A stretch of DNA of 64,000 nucleotides, taken from an uncultured Oscillospiraceae bacterium. Lineage in GTDB: Bacteria; Bacillota; Clostridia; Oscillospirales; Oscillospiraceae. Positions 1 through 7,509 of the stretch are shown here, in pieces; within the stretch, counting starts at the first letter, position 1, and each line of letters starts with the position of its first letter. The position numbers and the translations under genes are program-made. The notes beneath the pieces were generated by a model, which saw only the letters and a program-made list of their open reading frames with translations, did not search any database and had not been told where the DNA came from. Location: contig CAKTQM010000003.1 of assembly GCA_934597125.1 (NCBI GenBank), forward strand, positions 1 through 64,000, given 5' to 3'.

Positions 1-51
1 GTCGTGATACCAGCGGGGGTATTCCTTTGCGGTTAACAGGCGAAAATTCAT
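1..51 (-). CDS. Partial unknown protein, N-terminus only
   Basis: Only the first 17 codons lie in the window (protein begins MNFRLLTAKEYPRWYHD). The ATG overlaps the stop codon of the upstream pseudouridine synthase gene in an ATGA arrangement, so translation is probably coupled. The visible residues are too few to assign a family. Confidence 0.6.
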   Translation of the reverse strand, partial: MNFRLLTAKEYPRWYHD

Positions 52-938
52 AGACGTTCCTCCTTCAACAGTCGCTGTATATCCTCCGGCAGTGGTGCGG
101 TGATGTGCAGCAGTTCCTTCGTCAGCGGGTGCCGCAGCCACAGCTCATAGCTGTGAAGAGCCGGTCTGGCGATGAGGGCCTTGTCCTCCGCCCCGTAGAG
201 CCAATCGCCGGTCAGGGGGCAGCCGATGGCGGCCATGTGGAGCCGCAGCTGATGGGTGCGGCCGGTGATGGGCCGCAGGCGCACCAGCGCGCGGCCATGG
301 GACACGGACAAGACCTCATATTCCGTGCGGGAGGGCAGGCCCTCCGGGTCGATGCTGCGCTTGAGAAGCGACCCCGGCTGGCGGCTGATGGGCAGGTCGA
401 TGACGCCTGCGGCCGGCTGGGGCACGCCGTCACAGATGCCGCGGTATTCACGGCGGAAGTCGTCGGTGTGGAGAATGTCCATGCACCGCTGGTGCATGTA
501 GCCGCTTTTTGCCACCACCATCACGCCGGTGACGCCGCGATCCAGCCGGTTCACGGCGTGGAACGCACCGCCTCCCAGATAGTGGGCCACCGCGCCCGCC
601 ACGGTGACGGTTTCCTCCGTCAGCGCCGCCGAGTGGACGGTGATGCCGGCGGGCTTGTTGAGGATCAGCAGATCCCTGTCCTCCCACAGAATATCCAGCG
701 GGTAATCCACAGGGGGAACGGGACTGACCGCGGGCGGATCGGACACGTCAACGGACAGAAGATCCCCTGCGCTGACTACGGCGCGGACGGTGACGGGGCT
801 GCCGTTCAGCAAAATGGCGTTTTCCCGCCATTTCAGGGATTTCAGCAGCGAGGAGGACATCCCCAGTTCCCGCCGCAGCAGCTGCTTGACCGTCTGGCCG
901 GACAGCACCGGCGTGATGGGCAGCGACAAAATACGCAT
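48..938 (-). CDS. RluA-family RNA pseudouridine synthase
   Basis: A 296-residue protein that should isomerise specific uridines in rRNA or tRNA to pseudouridine in the cytoplasm. The N-terminal ~60 residues resemble an S4 RNA-binding domain. The catalytic signature is NRLDRGVTG near residue 130, where the Asp is the nucleophile; GRTHQLRLH and a C-terminal LHSYELWLRHP motif are typical of the RluA/RluD group. The ATG at 938 follows AGGAGG at 7-nt spacing. The stop codon overlaps the start of the next gene. Length is normal for the family. The family is clear, but the modified position (RluD-like or YhcT-like) cannot be told from sequence. Confidence 0.93.
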   Translation of the reverse strand: MRILSLPITPVLSGQTVKQLLRRELGMSSSLLKSLKWRENAILLNGSPVTVRAVVSAGDLLSVDVSDPPAVSPVPPVDYPLDILWEDRDLLILNKPAGITVHSAALTEETVTVAGAVAHYLGGGAFHAVNRLDRGVTGVMVVAKSGYMHQRCMDILHTDDFRREYRGICDGVPQPAAGVIDLPISRQPGSLLKRSIDPEGLPSRTEYEVLSVSHGRALVRLRPITGRTHQLRLHMAAIGCPLTGDWLYGAEDKALIARPALHSYELWLRHPLTKELLHITAPLPEDIQRLLKEERL

Positions 939-974
939 GGGCAGACCTCCTCTCGCAAAGTTTTATAAAAATAT

Positions 975-983
975 AGTATAGCA
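975..983 (-). promoter_or_regulatory. Extended -10 promoter of the pseudouridine synthase gene
   Basis: On the minus strand TATACT (980-975) is preceded by TGC, an extended -10 element. No good -35 hexamer is visible. It lies about 36 nt upstream of the ATG at 938. Confidence 0.45.
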
Positions 984-1060
984 CAAAAGGGAAAAATGTG
1001 ATAGACTATATCGACATGAGCAAGACAATCTCTGAAAACTGGAGAAAGGACAAGAAAATT

Positions 1061-2170
1061 ATGGCGTCTAAAGTGTATTTTGCCAACCTGCGGGCCGACT
1101 ACCACGAAAATTTGCAGCAGAAGCTGACGCGGCTGATGAAAACGGCGGGTATGGGCAATATTGATTTCAATGAGAAGTTCGTGGCTATCAAGCTGCATTT
1201 CGGTGAGCCGGGGAATCTGGCCTATCTGCGGCCCAACTGGGCCAAGACCGTGGCGGATTTCGTAAAGGAGCGGGGCGGCAAGCCCTTCCTGACGGACTGC
1301 AACACCCTGTACGTGGGCGGCCGGAAGAACGCGCTGGATCATATGGACAGCGCCATGGTCAACGGCTTTAACTACATGACCACCGGATGCCAGATCATTA
1401 TTGCCGACGGTTTGAAGGGCAATGACGAGGTAGAGGTTCCCGTGGCGGGCGGCGAGTATGTGAAAAACGCCAAAATCGGCCGCGCCGTTATGGACGCGGA
1501 TGTGTTCATCTCTCTGACCCACTTCAAGGGCCATGAGACGGCGGGCTTCGGCGGCTGCTTGAAGAACATCGGCATGGGCTGCGGCAGCCGCGCCGGCAAA
1601 ATGGAGCAGCACAACGCCGGCAAGCCCCACGTGGAGCAAACGCTGTGCGTGGGCTGCGGCCAGTGCCGCAAGATCTGCGCCCACGGCGCACCGGTGATCA
1701 CCGACAAAAAGGCCGCCATCGACCACGACAAGTGCGTGGGCTGCGGCCGCTGCATCGCCGTGTGCCCCAAAAACGCGGTACAGATCAACTGGGATGAATC
1801 CACCAGCAACCTGAACCGCAAGATCGCCGAGTATACCAAAGCGGTGGTGGACGGCCGTCCCTGCTTCCACATCTCTCTGGTTATTGACGTGTCCCCCAAC
1901 TGTGACTGCCGCAGTGAAAATGACATGGCAATCGTGCCCAACGTGGGCATGTTCGCCTCCTTCGACCCCGTGGCGCTGGACATGGCCTGCATCGACGCGG
2001 TAAACGATCAGGTGCCCCTGCATGGCAGCGTCGCCGACTGCGACGAGGATCACGAGCACGCCTATGACCACTTCCAGCGGATCCATCCCGACACGGATTG
2101 GCGCAGCTGTCTGGAGCACGGCGAAAAGCTGGGACTGGGCACCAGAGATTACGAACTGATCAAGATTTAA
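1061..2170 (+). CDS. DUF362 protein with two 4Fe-4S ferredoxin motifs
   Basis: A 369-residue iron-sulfur protein. The N-terminal ~200 residues match DUF362 (FKGHETAGFGGCLKNIGMGC is typical). They are followed by two bacterial ferredoxin motifs, CVGCGQCRKIC and CVGCGRCIAVCPK, at about residues 192-235, each able to hold a 4Fe-4S cluster. The C-terminal part, with FDPVALDMACIDAVN, is again DUF362-like. It is probably a cytoplasmic electron-transfer protein, but the reaction is unknown. The ATG at 1061 follows GGAGAAAGGA at good spacing; the upstream in-frame ATG at 998 has no ribosome binding site. It is monocistronic and ends at a terminator. Confidence 0.9.
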   Translation: MASKVYFANLRADYHENLQQKLTRLMKTAGMGNIDFNEKFVAIKLHFGEPGNLAYLRPNWAKTVADFVKERGGKPFLTDCNTLYVGGRKNALDHMDSAMVNGFNYMTTGCQIIIADGLKGNDEVEVPVAGGEYVKNAKIGRAVMDADVFISLTHFKGHETAGFGGCLKNIGMGCGSRAGKMEQHNAGKPHVEQTLCVGCGQCRKICAHGAPVITDKKAAIDHDKCVGCGRCIAVCPKNAVQINWDESTSNLNRKIAEYTKAVVDGRPCFHISLVIDVSPNCDCRSENDMAIVPNVGMFASFDPVALDMACIDAVNDQVPLHGSVADCDEDHEHAYDHFQRIHPDTDWRSCLEHGEKLGLGTRDYELIKI

Positions 2171-2204
2171 GCGGCGGAAGAAGGTCAGTCGTTTTTTACC
2201 ACAC

Positions 2205-2234
2205 AAAAAAGACACCCGACGGGGTGTCTTTTTC
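2205..2234. terminator. Bidirectional terminator between convergent genes
   Basis: The stem GACACCC/GGGTGTC with loop GACG is flanked by an A-run on the left and a T-run on the right, so it can terminate both the DUF362 gene (+) and the G5/3D gene (-). Confidence 0.9.
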
Positions 2235-2244
2235 ATGTCTTCCC

Positions 2245-3531
2245 TTAATCCAGCAGCCAGACGGTGACGTTGCGGCGGCCCCAGGAGACACAGTCGCCAT
2301 AGCTGGGGAACCACACGTCGATGACGTTGCCGGTCATGCCGCCGGTGTCCTCGATCTGCCCCATGCCGTAGGACTGGATGAACATGCGGGAGTGATAGGG
2401 GAACACCTTGGGGTCAGCGGCCACGATACCCAGGCCCACCGAATGGCCGGTGGCGGTCGTCCATGCCGCGCCGTTCTCGCCGCCGCTGTAGTAGGCGGTG
2501 GAATTGCAGATCAGCTTGTCATAATAGGTCATGCTGTAGCCGGAGTCAAACACCAGATAGCCGCCGTTGGAGCCGCCGCCATAGGGCACGTCGCGGGCGA
2601 TCTTATCCTCCCGCTCCACCTCTTTGACAAGGCGGCCGTAGACAATGATCTGGGCCCGCGCGGTACTGTCGCTGCGATCCACCAGCACGGTGTCGATCAT
2701 TTCGCCGTTGCGGTACACATCGTCATAGGTGTCGGTAGTCAGGCCGGGTGCGCCCTCCTGCAAAATGACGTTTTCGCCATAGGGCAGCAGATAATCGTAC
2801 AGCACCTTGGTCTTATAGGTGTCCACCTTCGTTTCGCGGCGGCGGCAGCGCAGCTCGTCGCTAATGTGGATCAGGGTCTTCAGGCCGGTGTTGTTGACGC
2901 CCACCATCTCGTCCCTGCCCACGTGGATGTCATAGCGCTCCAGCAGATTCTGCACCGTCTCGGTGTAGCACTCCACCGTCAGCAGCTCATCGCCGTGGCG
3001 GATGAGGACGGTCTGTCCGGCAGTCAGGATGATCTGGGCGTCGCCGCCGGTGCCCTCCCGTATCCGCAGGGTGTCGCTGTCATAGGTGAAAGCGGGATAG
3101 CCGTCCACCAGGGCGGTCTGCTCGTCCGTAACCAACAGATAGGTGTAGGTCTTGGCGGTGGTGTCCGCCACGCACCAGGGCAGGCAGACCAGCAGGGCGA
3201 TGGCCCCCACAACGGCCCAGCGCATCCAGACATGGGCCTTCAGTTTGGCGAAGAAGCGCCGCAGGAACTGGTATTGGGGCAGCTCCCACACCGCCTTTTT
3301 CGTCCGCTGCCACCAGGCGCGGGCCGAGCGGGCCAGCCGCGTGTTGAGAAACCACGCCAGCAGCAGCCGGCCCAGCAGCGCAAACACATCGCCCAGGCGC
3401 CACCAGAAGACCCGAAAAGCCCGCCGCAGGGCACGGACTTCCTCCGTTTCACAGAAGGCGAGCCAACTGTCACCCATGTATCGCAGCGCAAAGCGGATGT
3501 TGGGCAGAAGTTGTTGCAATCGTTCTTTCAT
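2245..3531 (-). CDS. G5 and 3D domain cell-wall protein (YabE/Rpf-like)
   Basis: A 428-residue membrane-anchored cell-wall protein. A basic N-terminal region is followed by one transmembrane segment (about residues 113-132, WAVVGAIALLVCLPWCVA), DUF348-like ubiquitin-fold repeats, a G5 region, and a C-terminal 3D domain whose conserved acidic residues are visible in GLGIVAADP, IEDTGG and VIDVWF. The 3D domain is the double-psi beta-barrel of MltA-like lytic transglycosylases and YuiC/YabE stationary-phase wall hydrolases, so peptidoglycan remodelling is likely. The ATG at 3531 has GAGG upstream; longer in-frame starts lack one. In Bacillus yabE sits next to rsmA (ksgA). Here only a permease gene separates them, which supports the assignment. 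Confidence 0.88.
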   Translation of the reverse strand: MKERLQQLLPNIRFALRYMGDSWLAFCETEEVRALRRAFRVFWWRLGDVFALLGRLLLAWFLNTRLARSARAWWQRTKKAVWELPQYQFLRRFFAKLKAHVWMRWAVVGAIALLVCLPWCVADTTAKTYTYLLVTDEQTALVDGYPAFTYDSDTLRIREGTGGDAQIILTAGQTVLIRHGDELLTVECYTETVQNLLERYDIHVGRDEMVGVNNTGLKTLIHISDELRCRRRETKVDTYKTKVLYDYLLPYGENVILQEGAPGLTTDTYDDVYRNGEMIDTVLVDRSDSTARAQIIVYGRLVKEVEREDKIARDVPYGGGSNGGYLVFDSGYSMTYYDKLICNSTAYYSGGENGAAWTTATGHSVGLGIVAADPKVFPYHSRMFIQSYGMGQIEDTGGMTGNVIDVWFPSYGDCVSWGRRNVTVWLLD

Positions 3532-3651
3532 AATACCTCGATCGTATCCATTTTCCCGCCATGATAAACCATGATGGGCATGGAAGTGGAAAAATACGCC
3601 ATAAAGTATATCATTTTCAGCAAAATTTGTCAAGTTTTCCCCACCAAAGGG

Positions 3652-3682
3652 GAGAACGGCGGCCAAAGCGGCCGCCGTTCTC
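3652..3682. other. Strong perfect hairpin in an intergenic gap
   Basis: A 13-bp perfect stem (3652-3664 with 3670-3682, loop AAAGC) lies between the G5/3D gene start and the permease gene end. It has no T-tract on either side, so it is not a canonical terminator. Confidence 0.6.
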
Positions 3683-3697
3683 ACAGTGAACAGATAC

Positions 3698-3731
3698 GAA
3701 AAAAATGTGGCATGCCGCTGCGCGGCATGGC
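3698..3731 (-). terminator. Terminator of the PerM-like permease gene
   Basis: Read on the minus strand, an 8-bp CATGCCGC/GCGGCATG stem is followed by CCACATTTTTTTC, a good T-tract. It lies 42 bases beyond the stop codon. Confidence 0.75.
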
Positions 3732-3772
3732 GGGTATTCGCGGCGGAGACACGGGGGCGGTCAAGCGGAGCG

Positions 3773-4939
3773 TCAGGAGACCTTCCCGCTGTCCTCCACC
3801 GTCAGCGCGGCCTCTTTCTTGCGCATGCTGCGGCGGATCTCGTCATAGAGCACGGCGCAGACGGGCACGCCCAGCAGCATGCCGGCGATGCCTCCCAGGC
3901 CGCTGCCCACGATGACGGCGAAGAACACCCAGATCCCCGGCAGACCCACAGACTTGCCCACCACGTGGGGATAGATCAGGTTGCCCTCCACCTGCTGCAG
4001 CACAATGAGGAACACCAGAAACCAGATGGCCTGCATCAGCGACGACGGCAGGATCAGCAGCGCCCCCACGATGGCGCCGATCCACGAGCCCAGAATGGGG
4101 ATCAGGGCGGTGACGCCCACCACCACGGCAATGACCGGCGCGAAGGGCAGGCGCAGGATCAGCATACCGATGAGCACCAGCGTGCCCAGGATGATGGCCT
4201 CGATGGTCTGGCCGGTGACAAACTGGGAGAAGGTGCGGTTGACGCGGCCCAAAAAGGCCAGGAAGGGCGTCACCTTCTTCTCAGGGAAGGTCAGGTACAG
4301 CAGCCGCTTCAACTGGCGGCTCAGGGTCTCCTTCTGCGCCAGGATGTACACGGAGAACACCACACCCATCAGCAGGTTCACCACCGCCGACAGCACCGAC
4401 GCGGTGATACTGATGGTGGTGTTCAGCAGCGCCGAGCCACCCTTTGCCAGCAGGTCGGTGAGCTTCGTCAGCAGGTCATTCTTGCCCAGGTCGATCTCCG
4501 GCAGAGTGATGGCGTACTGCTCCAGCTGGGCCCGCAGGTCGTCATATCGCACGTCCAGCGTCTTGACGTAAGCAGAAATGGTGTTGACCATGTCCACCAC
4601 CGTGCTGCCCAGGCGGGGGATCACCACGAAGCACACGGCAAAGATGACACCCAGCACGATCAAAAAGCTCAGCAGCAGGCACAGAGGACGGCGCAGGGAC
4701 GTTGCCCACTTGCGGCAGCCCTCCTTCACAAACAGCTTGTTCCACAGCCGCTCCAGCGGCACCAGCAGCAGGTTCAGGATAAAGGCCAGCACCAGACCGA
4801 TCAGGATAGGGGATAGAATACTCAGGATCGTCCGCAGAATACTGGCCAGCAGATCAAAGTGGTTCACCAGCCACCACACGGCGATGACGGCCGCCGCCAG
4901 CAGCAGGATATTGCGGATGGTTTTCTTGTTCAGTTCCAA
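3773..4939 (-). CDS. AI-2E / PerM-family membrane permease
   Basis: A 388-residue polytopic membrane protein of the AI-2E exporter (UPF0118, PerM/YueF) superfamily. About eight hydrophobic segments are visible: a pair near residues 10-60, one near 70-95, and a cluster from about 230 to 360 that includes the family-typical ALIPILGSWIGAI and LVFLIVLQQVEGNLIYP. The members' substrates are mostly unproven (autoinducer-2 export or ion antiport). The start is TTG at 4939: AGGAGG is 7 nt upstream and no ATG fits. It is separated from rsmA by only 61 bases and has its own promoter-like sequence. Confidence 0.88.
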   Translation of the reverse strand: MELNKKTIRNILLLAAAVIAVWWLVNHFDLLASILRTILSILSPILIGLVLAFILNLLLVPLERLWNKLFVKEGCRKWATSLRRPLCLLLSFLIVLGVIFAVCFVVIPRLGSTVVDMVNTISAYVKTLDVRYDDLRAQLEQYAITLPEIDLGKNDLLTKLTDLLAKGGSALLNTTISITASVLSAVVNLLMGVVFSVYILAQKETLSRQLKRLLYLTFPEKKVTPFLAFLGRVNRTFSQFVTGQTIEAIILGTLVLIGMLILRLPFAPVIAVVVGVTALIPILGSWIGAIVGALLILPSSLMQAIWFLVFLIVLQQVEGNLIYPHVVGKSVGLPGIWVFFAVIVGSGLGGIAGMLLGVPVCAVLYDEIRRSMRKKEAALTVEDSGKVS

Positions 4940-4960
4940 AGAGACGCCTCCTCTTTCTCT

Positions 4961-4988
4961 ATAATAGGCATATCACACATTGTGTGAA
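4961..4988 (-). promoter_or_regulatory. Putative promoter of the permease gene
   Basis: Minus strand TTCACA (4988-4983), 16-nt spacer, TATTAT (4966-4961), 21 nt before the TTG start. A short CACACATTGTGTG palindrome overlaps the spacer and could be an operator. Confidence 0.5.
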
Positions 4989-5000
4989 AAGGTGTGAACA

Positions 5001-5864
5001 TCAGGTATTCCGCCCCGCCTCCTGCAGGGCGTTGGTCAGGCGGGCGAAATCCGTCAGGGTCAGCCGCTCGCCGCGGACGGCGGGGTCAAGGCCGCAGGCG
5101 GCCACGATAGCCGTCAGCTGCTCTTTGGGCAGCGAATAGCCGGTTTGCAGGGAGTTCACCAGCGTCTTGCGCCGCAGGGCGAAGGCGGCCTTCACCGTCC
5201 GCCACAGGGCGGCCTCGGACGCCACCTGCACCGGCGGAGTCTTCCGCACGGGGCAGTGGATCACGGCGGAAGTGACCTTGGGCGCCGGCAGGAAGCACTC
5301 GGGCGGTACGGTGAACAGCAGCCGCGGATCGGTGTAATACTGCATCAGCACCGTGAAAGCGCCGTATTCCGCCGTTCCTGCTCTGGCGCAGATGCGCTCC
5401 GCCACCTCCTTCTGGATCAGGACGGTAAGACTGTCGAAGCAGCGGCTCTCCACACACTTTGTCAGCACGGGAGTGGTGATGTTATAGGGCAGATTGGCGC
5501 ACAGGATGGGCCGCAGGCCGGCGAAGTGCTCCGCCGTGATCCGGGCAAAGTCCAGCTTCATGGCGTCGCCCTCGATGAGGGTAAAGTTATCCGCGCCGGC
5601 CATGGTCTCCCGCAGGACGGGATATAGCCGCGCGTCCAGCTCCACAGACACCACCTTGCCCGCCCGCCGCGCCAGCTGGGCCGTCAACGGCCCGATGCCG
5701 GGGCCGATCTCCAGCACGCCGGTGCCCGCGTCCGCGCCGCTGGCGTCGGCAATGTCCCGGGGCACCCAGCCCTCGATGAGAAAATTCTGGCCCATAGCCT
5801 TGGAAAAGCGGAAGCCGTGGCGCTCCAAAAGCGCCTGTATGTCACGGCGGTCACAAAGATCCAT
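5001..5864 (-). CDS. rsmA: 16S rRNA dimethyladenosine transferase RsmA (KsgA)
   Basis: A 287-residue enzyme that uses S-adenosylmethionine to dimethylate two adjacent adenines in the 3'-terminal hairpin of 16S rRNA, a late step in 30S assembly. Visible motifs are MGQNFLI at residue 24, the SAM-binding LEIGPGIGPLT near 51, VELD near 73, EGDAMK near 97 and the catalytic NLPYNITTP near 124. The C-terminal helical domain carries FALRRKTLVNSL. Length is standard. GGAAGGAG precedes the ATG at 5864. The neighbourhood (G5/3D cell-wall protein) resembles the Bacillus yabE-ksgA region. Confidence 0.97.
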   Translation of the reverse strand: MDLCDRRDIQALLERHGFRFSKAMGQNFLIEGWVPRDIADASGADAGTGVLEIGPGIGPLTAQLARRAGKVVSVELDARLYPVLRETMAGADNFTLIEGDAMKLDFARITAEHFAGLRPILCANLPYNITTPVLTKCVESRCFDSLTVLIQKEVAERICARAGTAEYGAFTVLMQYYTDPRLLFTVPPECFLPAPKVTSAVIHCPVRKTPPVQVASEAALWRTVKAAFALRRKTLVNSLQTGYSLPKEQLTAIVAACGLDPAVRGERLTLTDFARLTNALQEAGRNT

Positions 5865-5972
5865 CGTCGTCGCTCCTTCCGGTTGGTGGATATACTATAG
5901 CAGAAAATGGAAGAATTGGCAAGGGTGCAGCGGGCGTAATGCATACCTCTGCCCCTTTGCGGCCGTCCCGCG

Positions 5973-6009
5973 AAAAAACCGCAGGGTTGACACGCGGCCA
6001 GCCCTGCGG
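5973..6009 (-). terminator. Terminator of the TIM-barrel gene
   Basis: On the minus strand the stem CCGCAGGGC/CCCTGCGG is followed by TTTTTTCG, 17 bases after the stop codon at 6026. Confidence 0.85.
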
Positions 6010-6025
6010 TATGTTATGTATGGGC

Positions 6026-6697
6026 CTATTCCAGCTCGCTGCGGTTTTCCGCCATGGTCTTGGCAAACAGCGCCGCGCTGCTGGGGGGCGTATAGGTGAT
6101 GGCGTTGGCTCCCGCGCGGATGGTGGCGGTGATGCTTTCCTCCGTGGGGCCGCCGGTGGCGATGATGGGCAGCTCCGGATATCTTGTCCGCAGCGCCGCC
6201 GCGATCTCCGGCGTGCGGGCCGCGCCGGACACGTTGACAAAGTCCACCCCCGCCTCCAGATACGGCTCGATGTCCATTTTCTCCGAGATCACGGTGTACA
6301 CCACGGGGATCTCCACCGCCTCCTTGATGGCGCGGATGGTGTCCAGCCCGATCTTACTGTTGCACACCACACCGTAGGCGCCCTGATGCTCCACATAGGC
6401 CGCCATGCTGGCGCTGCGGACGCCGTTTGTCAGGCCGCCGCCCACGCCGCAGAACACCGGCACCTCGGAAATGCCGATGATGGCCTGGGTGATGCTGGGC
6501 TGGGGCGTAAAGGGATACACGGCGATCACCGCGTCGGCGTTGATATTCTTGATAATCGCCACGTCCGTGGAGAACACCAGCGACTTGATGCGCCGCCCAA
6601 ACACGCGGATGCCGCTGCACTCGCTGATGCAGCGGGGCACCGACAGCGTATGCTTGCGCAGATTCCCCTCGTAGACGGGCACGTATTTTCTCACCAT
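6026..6697 (-). CDS. TIM-barrel protein, hydrolase-like, function unknown
   Basis: A 223-residue cytoplasmic protein with the periodic beta-alpha pattern of a TIM barrel. Glycine-rich loops (FCGVGGGLTNG, FVNVSGA and IIATGGPT) at strand ends resemble the phosphate-binding loops of ThiG, NanE and TrpC-type barrels. Homologues are widespread in gut Clostridia and usually annotated only as 'hydrolase'. No catalytic set can be named with confidence. It has its own strong promoter and terminator, so it is a single-gene unit. The ATG at 6697 follows AGGAAGGAG. Confidence 0.75.
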   Translation of the reverse strand: MVRKYVPVYEGNLRKHTLSVPRCISECSGIRVFGRRIKSLVFSTDVAIIKNINADAVIAVYPFTPQPSITQAIIGISEVPVFCGVGGGLTNGVRSASMAAYVEHQGAYGVVCNSKIGLDTIRAIKEAVEIPVVYTVISEKMDIEPYLEAGVDFVNVSGAARTPEIAAALRTRYPELPIIATGGPTEESITATIRAGANAITYTPPSSAALFAKTMAENRSELE

Positions 6698-6734
6698 GCT
6701 GCTTGCTCCTTCCTGGGATCATCTTCCTGTTTTT

Positions 6735-6763
6735 ATTGTAGCACGGTTTGCGTTTTCTGTAAA
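6735..6763 (-). promoter_or_regulatory. Sigma-A promoter of the TIM-barrel gene
   Basis: Minus strand TTTACA (6763-6758), exact 17-nt spacer, TACAAT (6740-6735); 38 nt before the start codon. Confidence 0.8.
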
Positions 6764-6843
6764 TAGACCCGGCATTGTTCGGATAAAAAATTCAACTTTT
6801 GTTCACACTTATGTTACGTTTTTGTTAAATTGAGGTGCGTTTT

Positions 6844-7371
6844 ATGTCTGTTTCTGTCGTTTTAGGAGACATTACTCTCTCCCGCGCGGACGCTATTGTC
6901 AACGCCGCCAACTGTTCCCTTCTGGGGGGCAGCGGCGTGGACGGCGCGATCCACCGCGCCGCCGGAGCGCGGCTTTTGGCGGCCTGCCGCGCCCTGAACG
7001 GCTGCGAAACGGGACAGGCCAAGATCACCCCCGCCTTTGACCTGCCCTGCCGGTTCGTGATCCACACCCCCGGCCCCATCTGGCGGGGCGGCGGGCATGA
7101 CGAGGCGGCGCTTCTCGCCTCCTGCTATCGCGCCTGCCTATCGCTGGCGTGGGAAAACGGCTGCCGCAGCGTGGATTTTCCCTCCATCTCCACCGGCGTG
7201 TACGGCTATCCCCTGCCCCAGGCCGCCCACATCGCCCTGCGGGAGCTGGTAACCTTCGACCGCGCCCACGCGGGCATGACCCTGCGCATGGTGTGCCACA
7301 CACCGGAGACCCTGCACGCCTATCAGGTGGATTGGAACATGTTCTATCAGGAGACGAAGCCCCACGCATAA
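6844..7371 (+). CDS. Macro-domain protein (ADP-ribose binding / deacetylase)
   Basis: A 175-residue protein made of one macro domain. [16 protein letters not shown] at the N-terminus, [14 protein letters not shown] near residue 28 and [12 protein letters not shown] near residue 115 are the ADP-ribose-binding loops of the YmdB / MacroD group, which hydrolyses O-acetyl-ADP-ribose or removes ADP-ribose from proteins. The C-terminus ([10 protein letters not shown]) is family-like. The ATG at 6844 follows TGAGG; a GTG nine bases upstream overlaps that Shine-Dalgarno sequence and is less likely. It stands alone, facing the surface-protein gene across a terminator. Confidence 0.93.
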   Translation: MSVSVVLGDITLSRADAIVNAANCSLLGGSGVDGAIHRAAGARLLAACRALNGCETGQAKITPAFDLPCRFVIHTPGPIWRGGGHDEAALLASCYRACLSLAWENGCRSVDFPSISTGVYGYPLPQAAHIALRELVTFDRAHAGMTLRMVCHTPETLHAYQVDWNMFYQETKPHA

Positions 7372-7436
7372 CGGCGATTTTCCGGCTTTCAAGGGCAGCA
7401 CCCCGCCCCTGCGAATTTTCACCGTAACCTCAAGCA

Positions 7437-7466
7437 AAAAAAGGCACCCCTTACGGGGTGCCTTTT
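7437..7466. terminator. Bidirectional terminator
   Basis: Stem GGCACCCC/GGGGTGCC, loop TTAC, flanked by A-run and T-run. It serves the convergent macro-domain (+) and surface-protein (-) genes. Confidence 0.9.
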
Positions 7467-7509
7467 CCCACAGCAGCGCGGGGAGAGCGCCGCTGTGCCG
7501 GATAGTGAT

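Noticed and set aside
3652..3682. The 13-bp hairpin as a terminator
   Set aside because: No T-tract on either strand; a better terminator for the minus-strand permease gene lies at 3698-3731.
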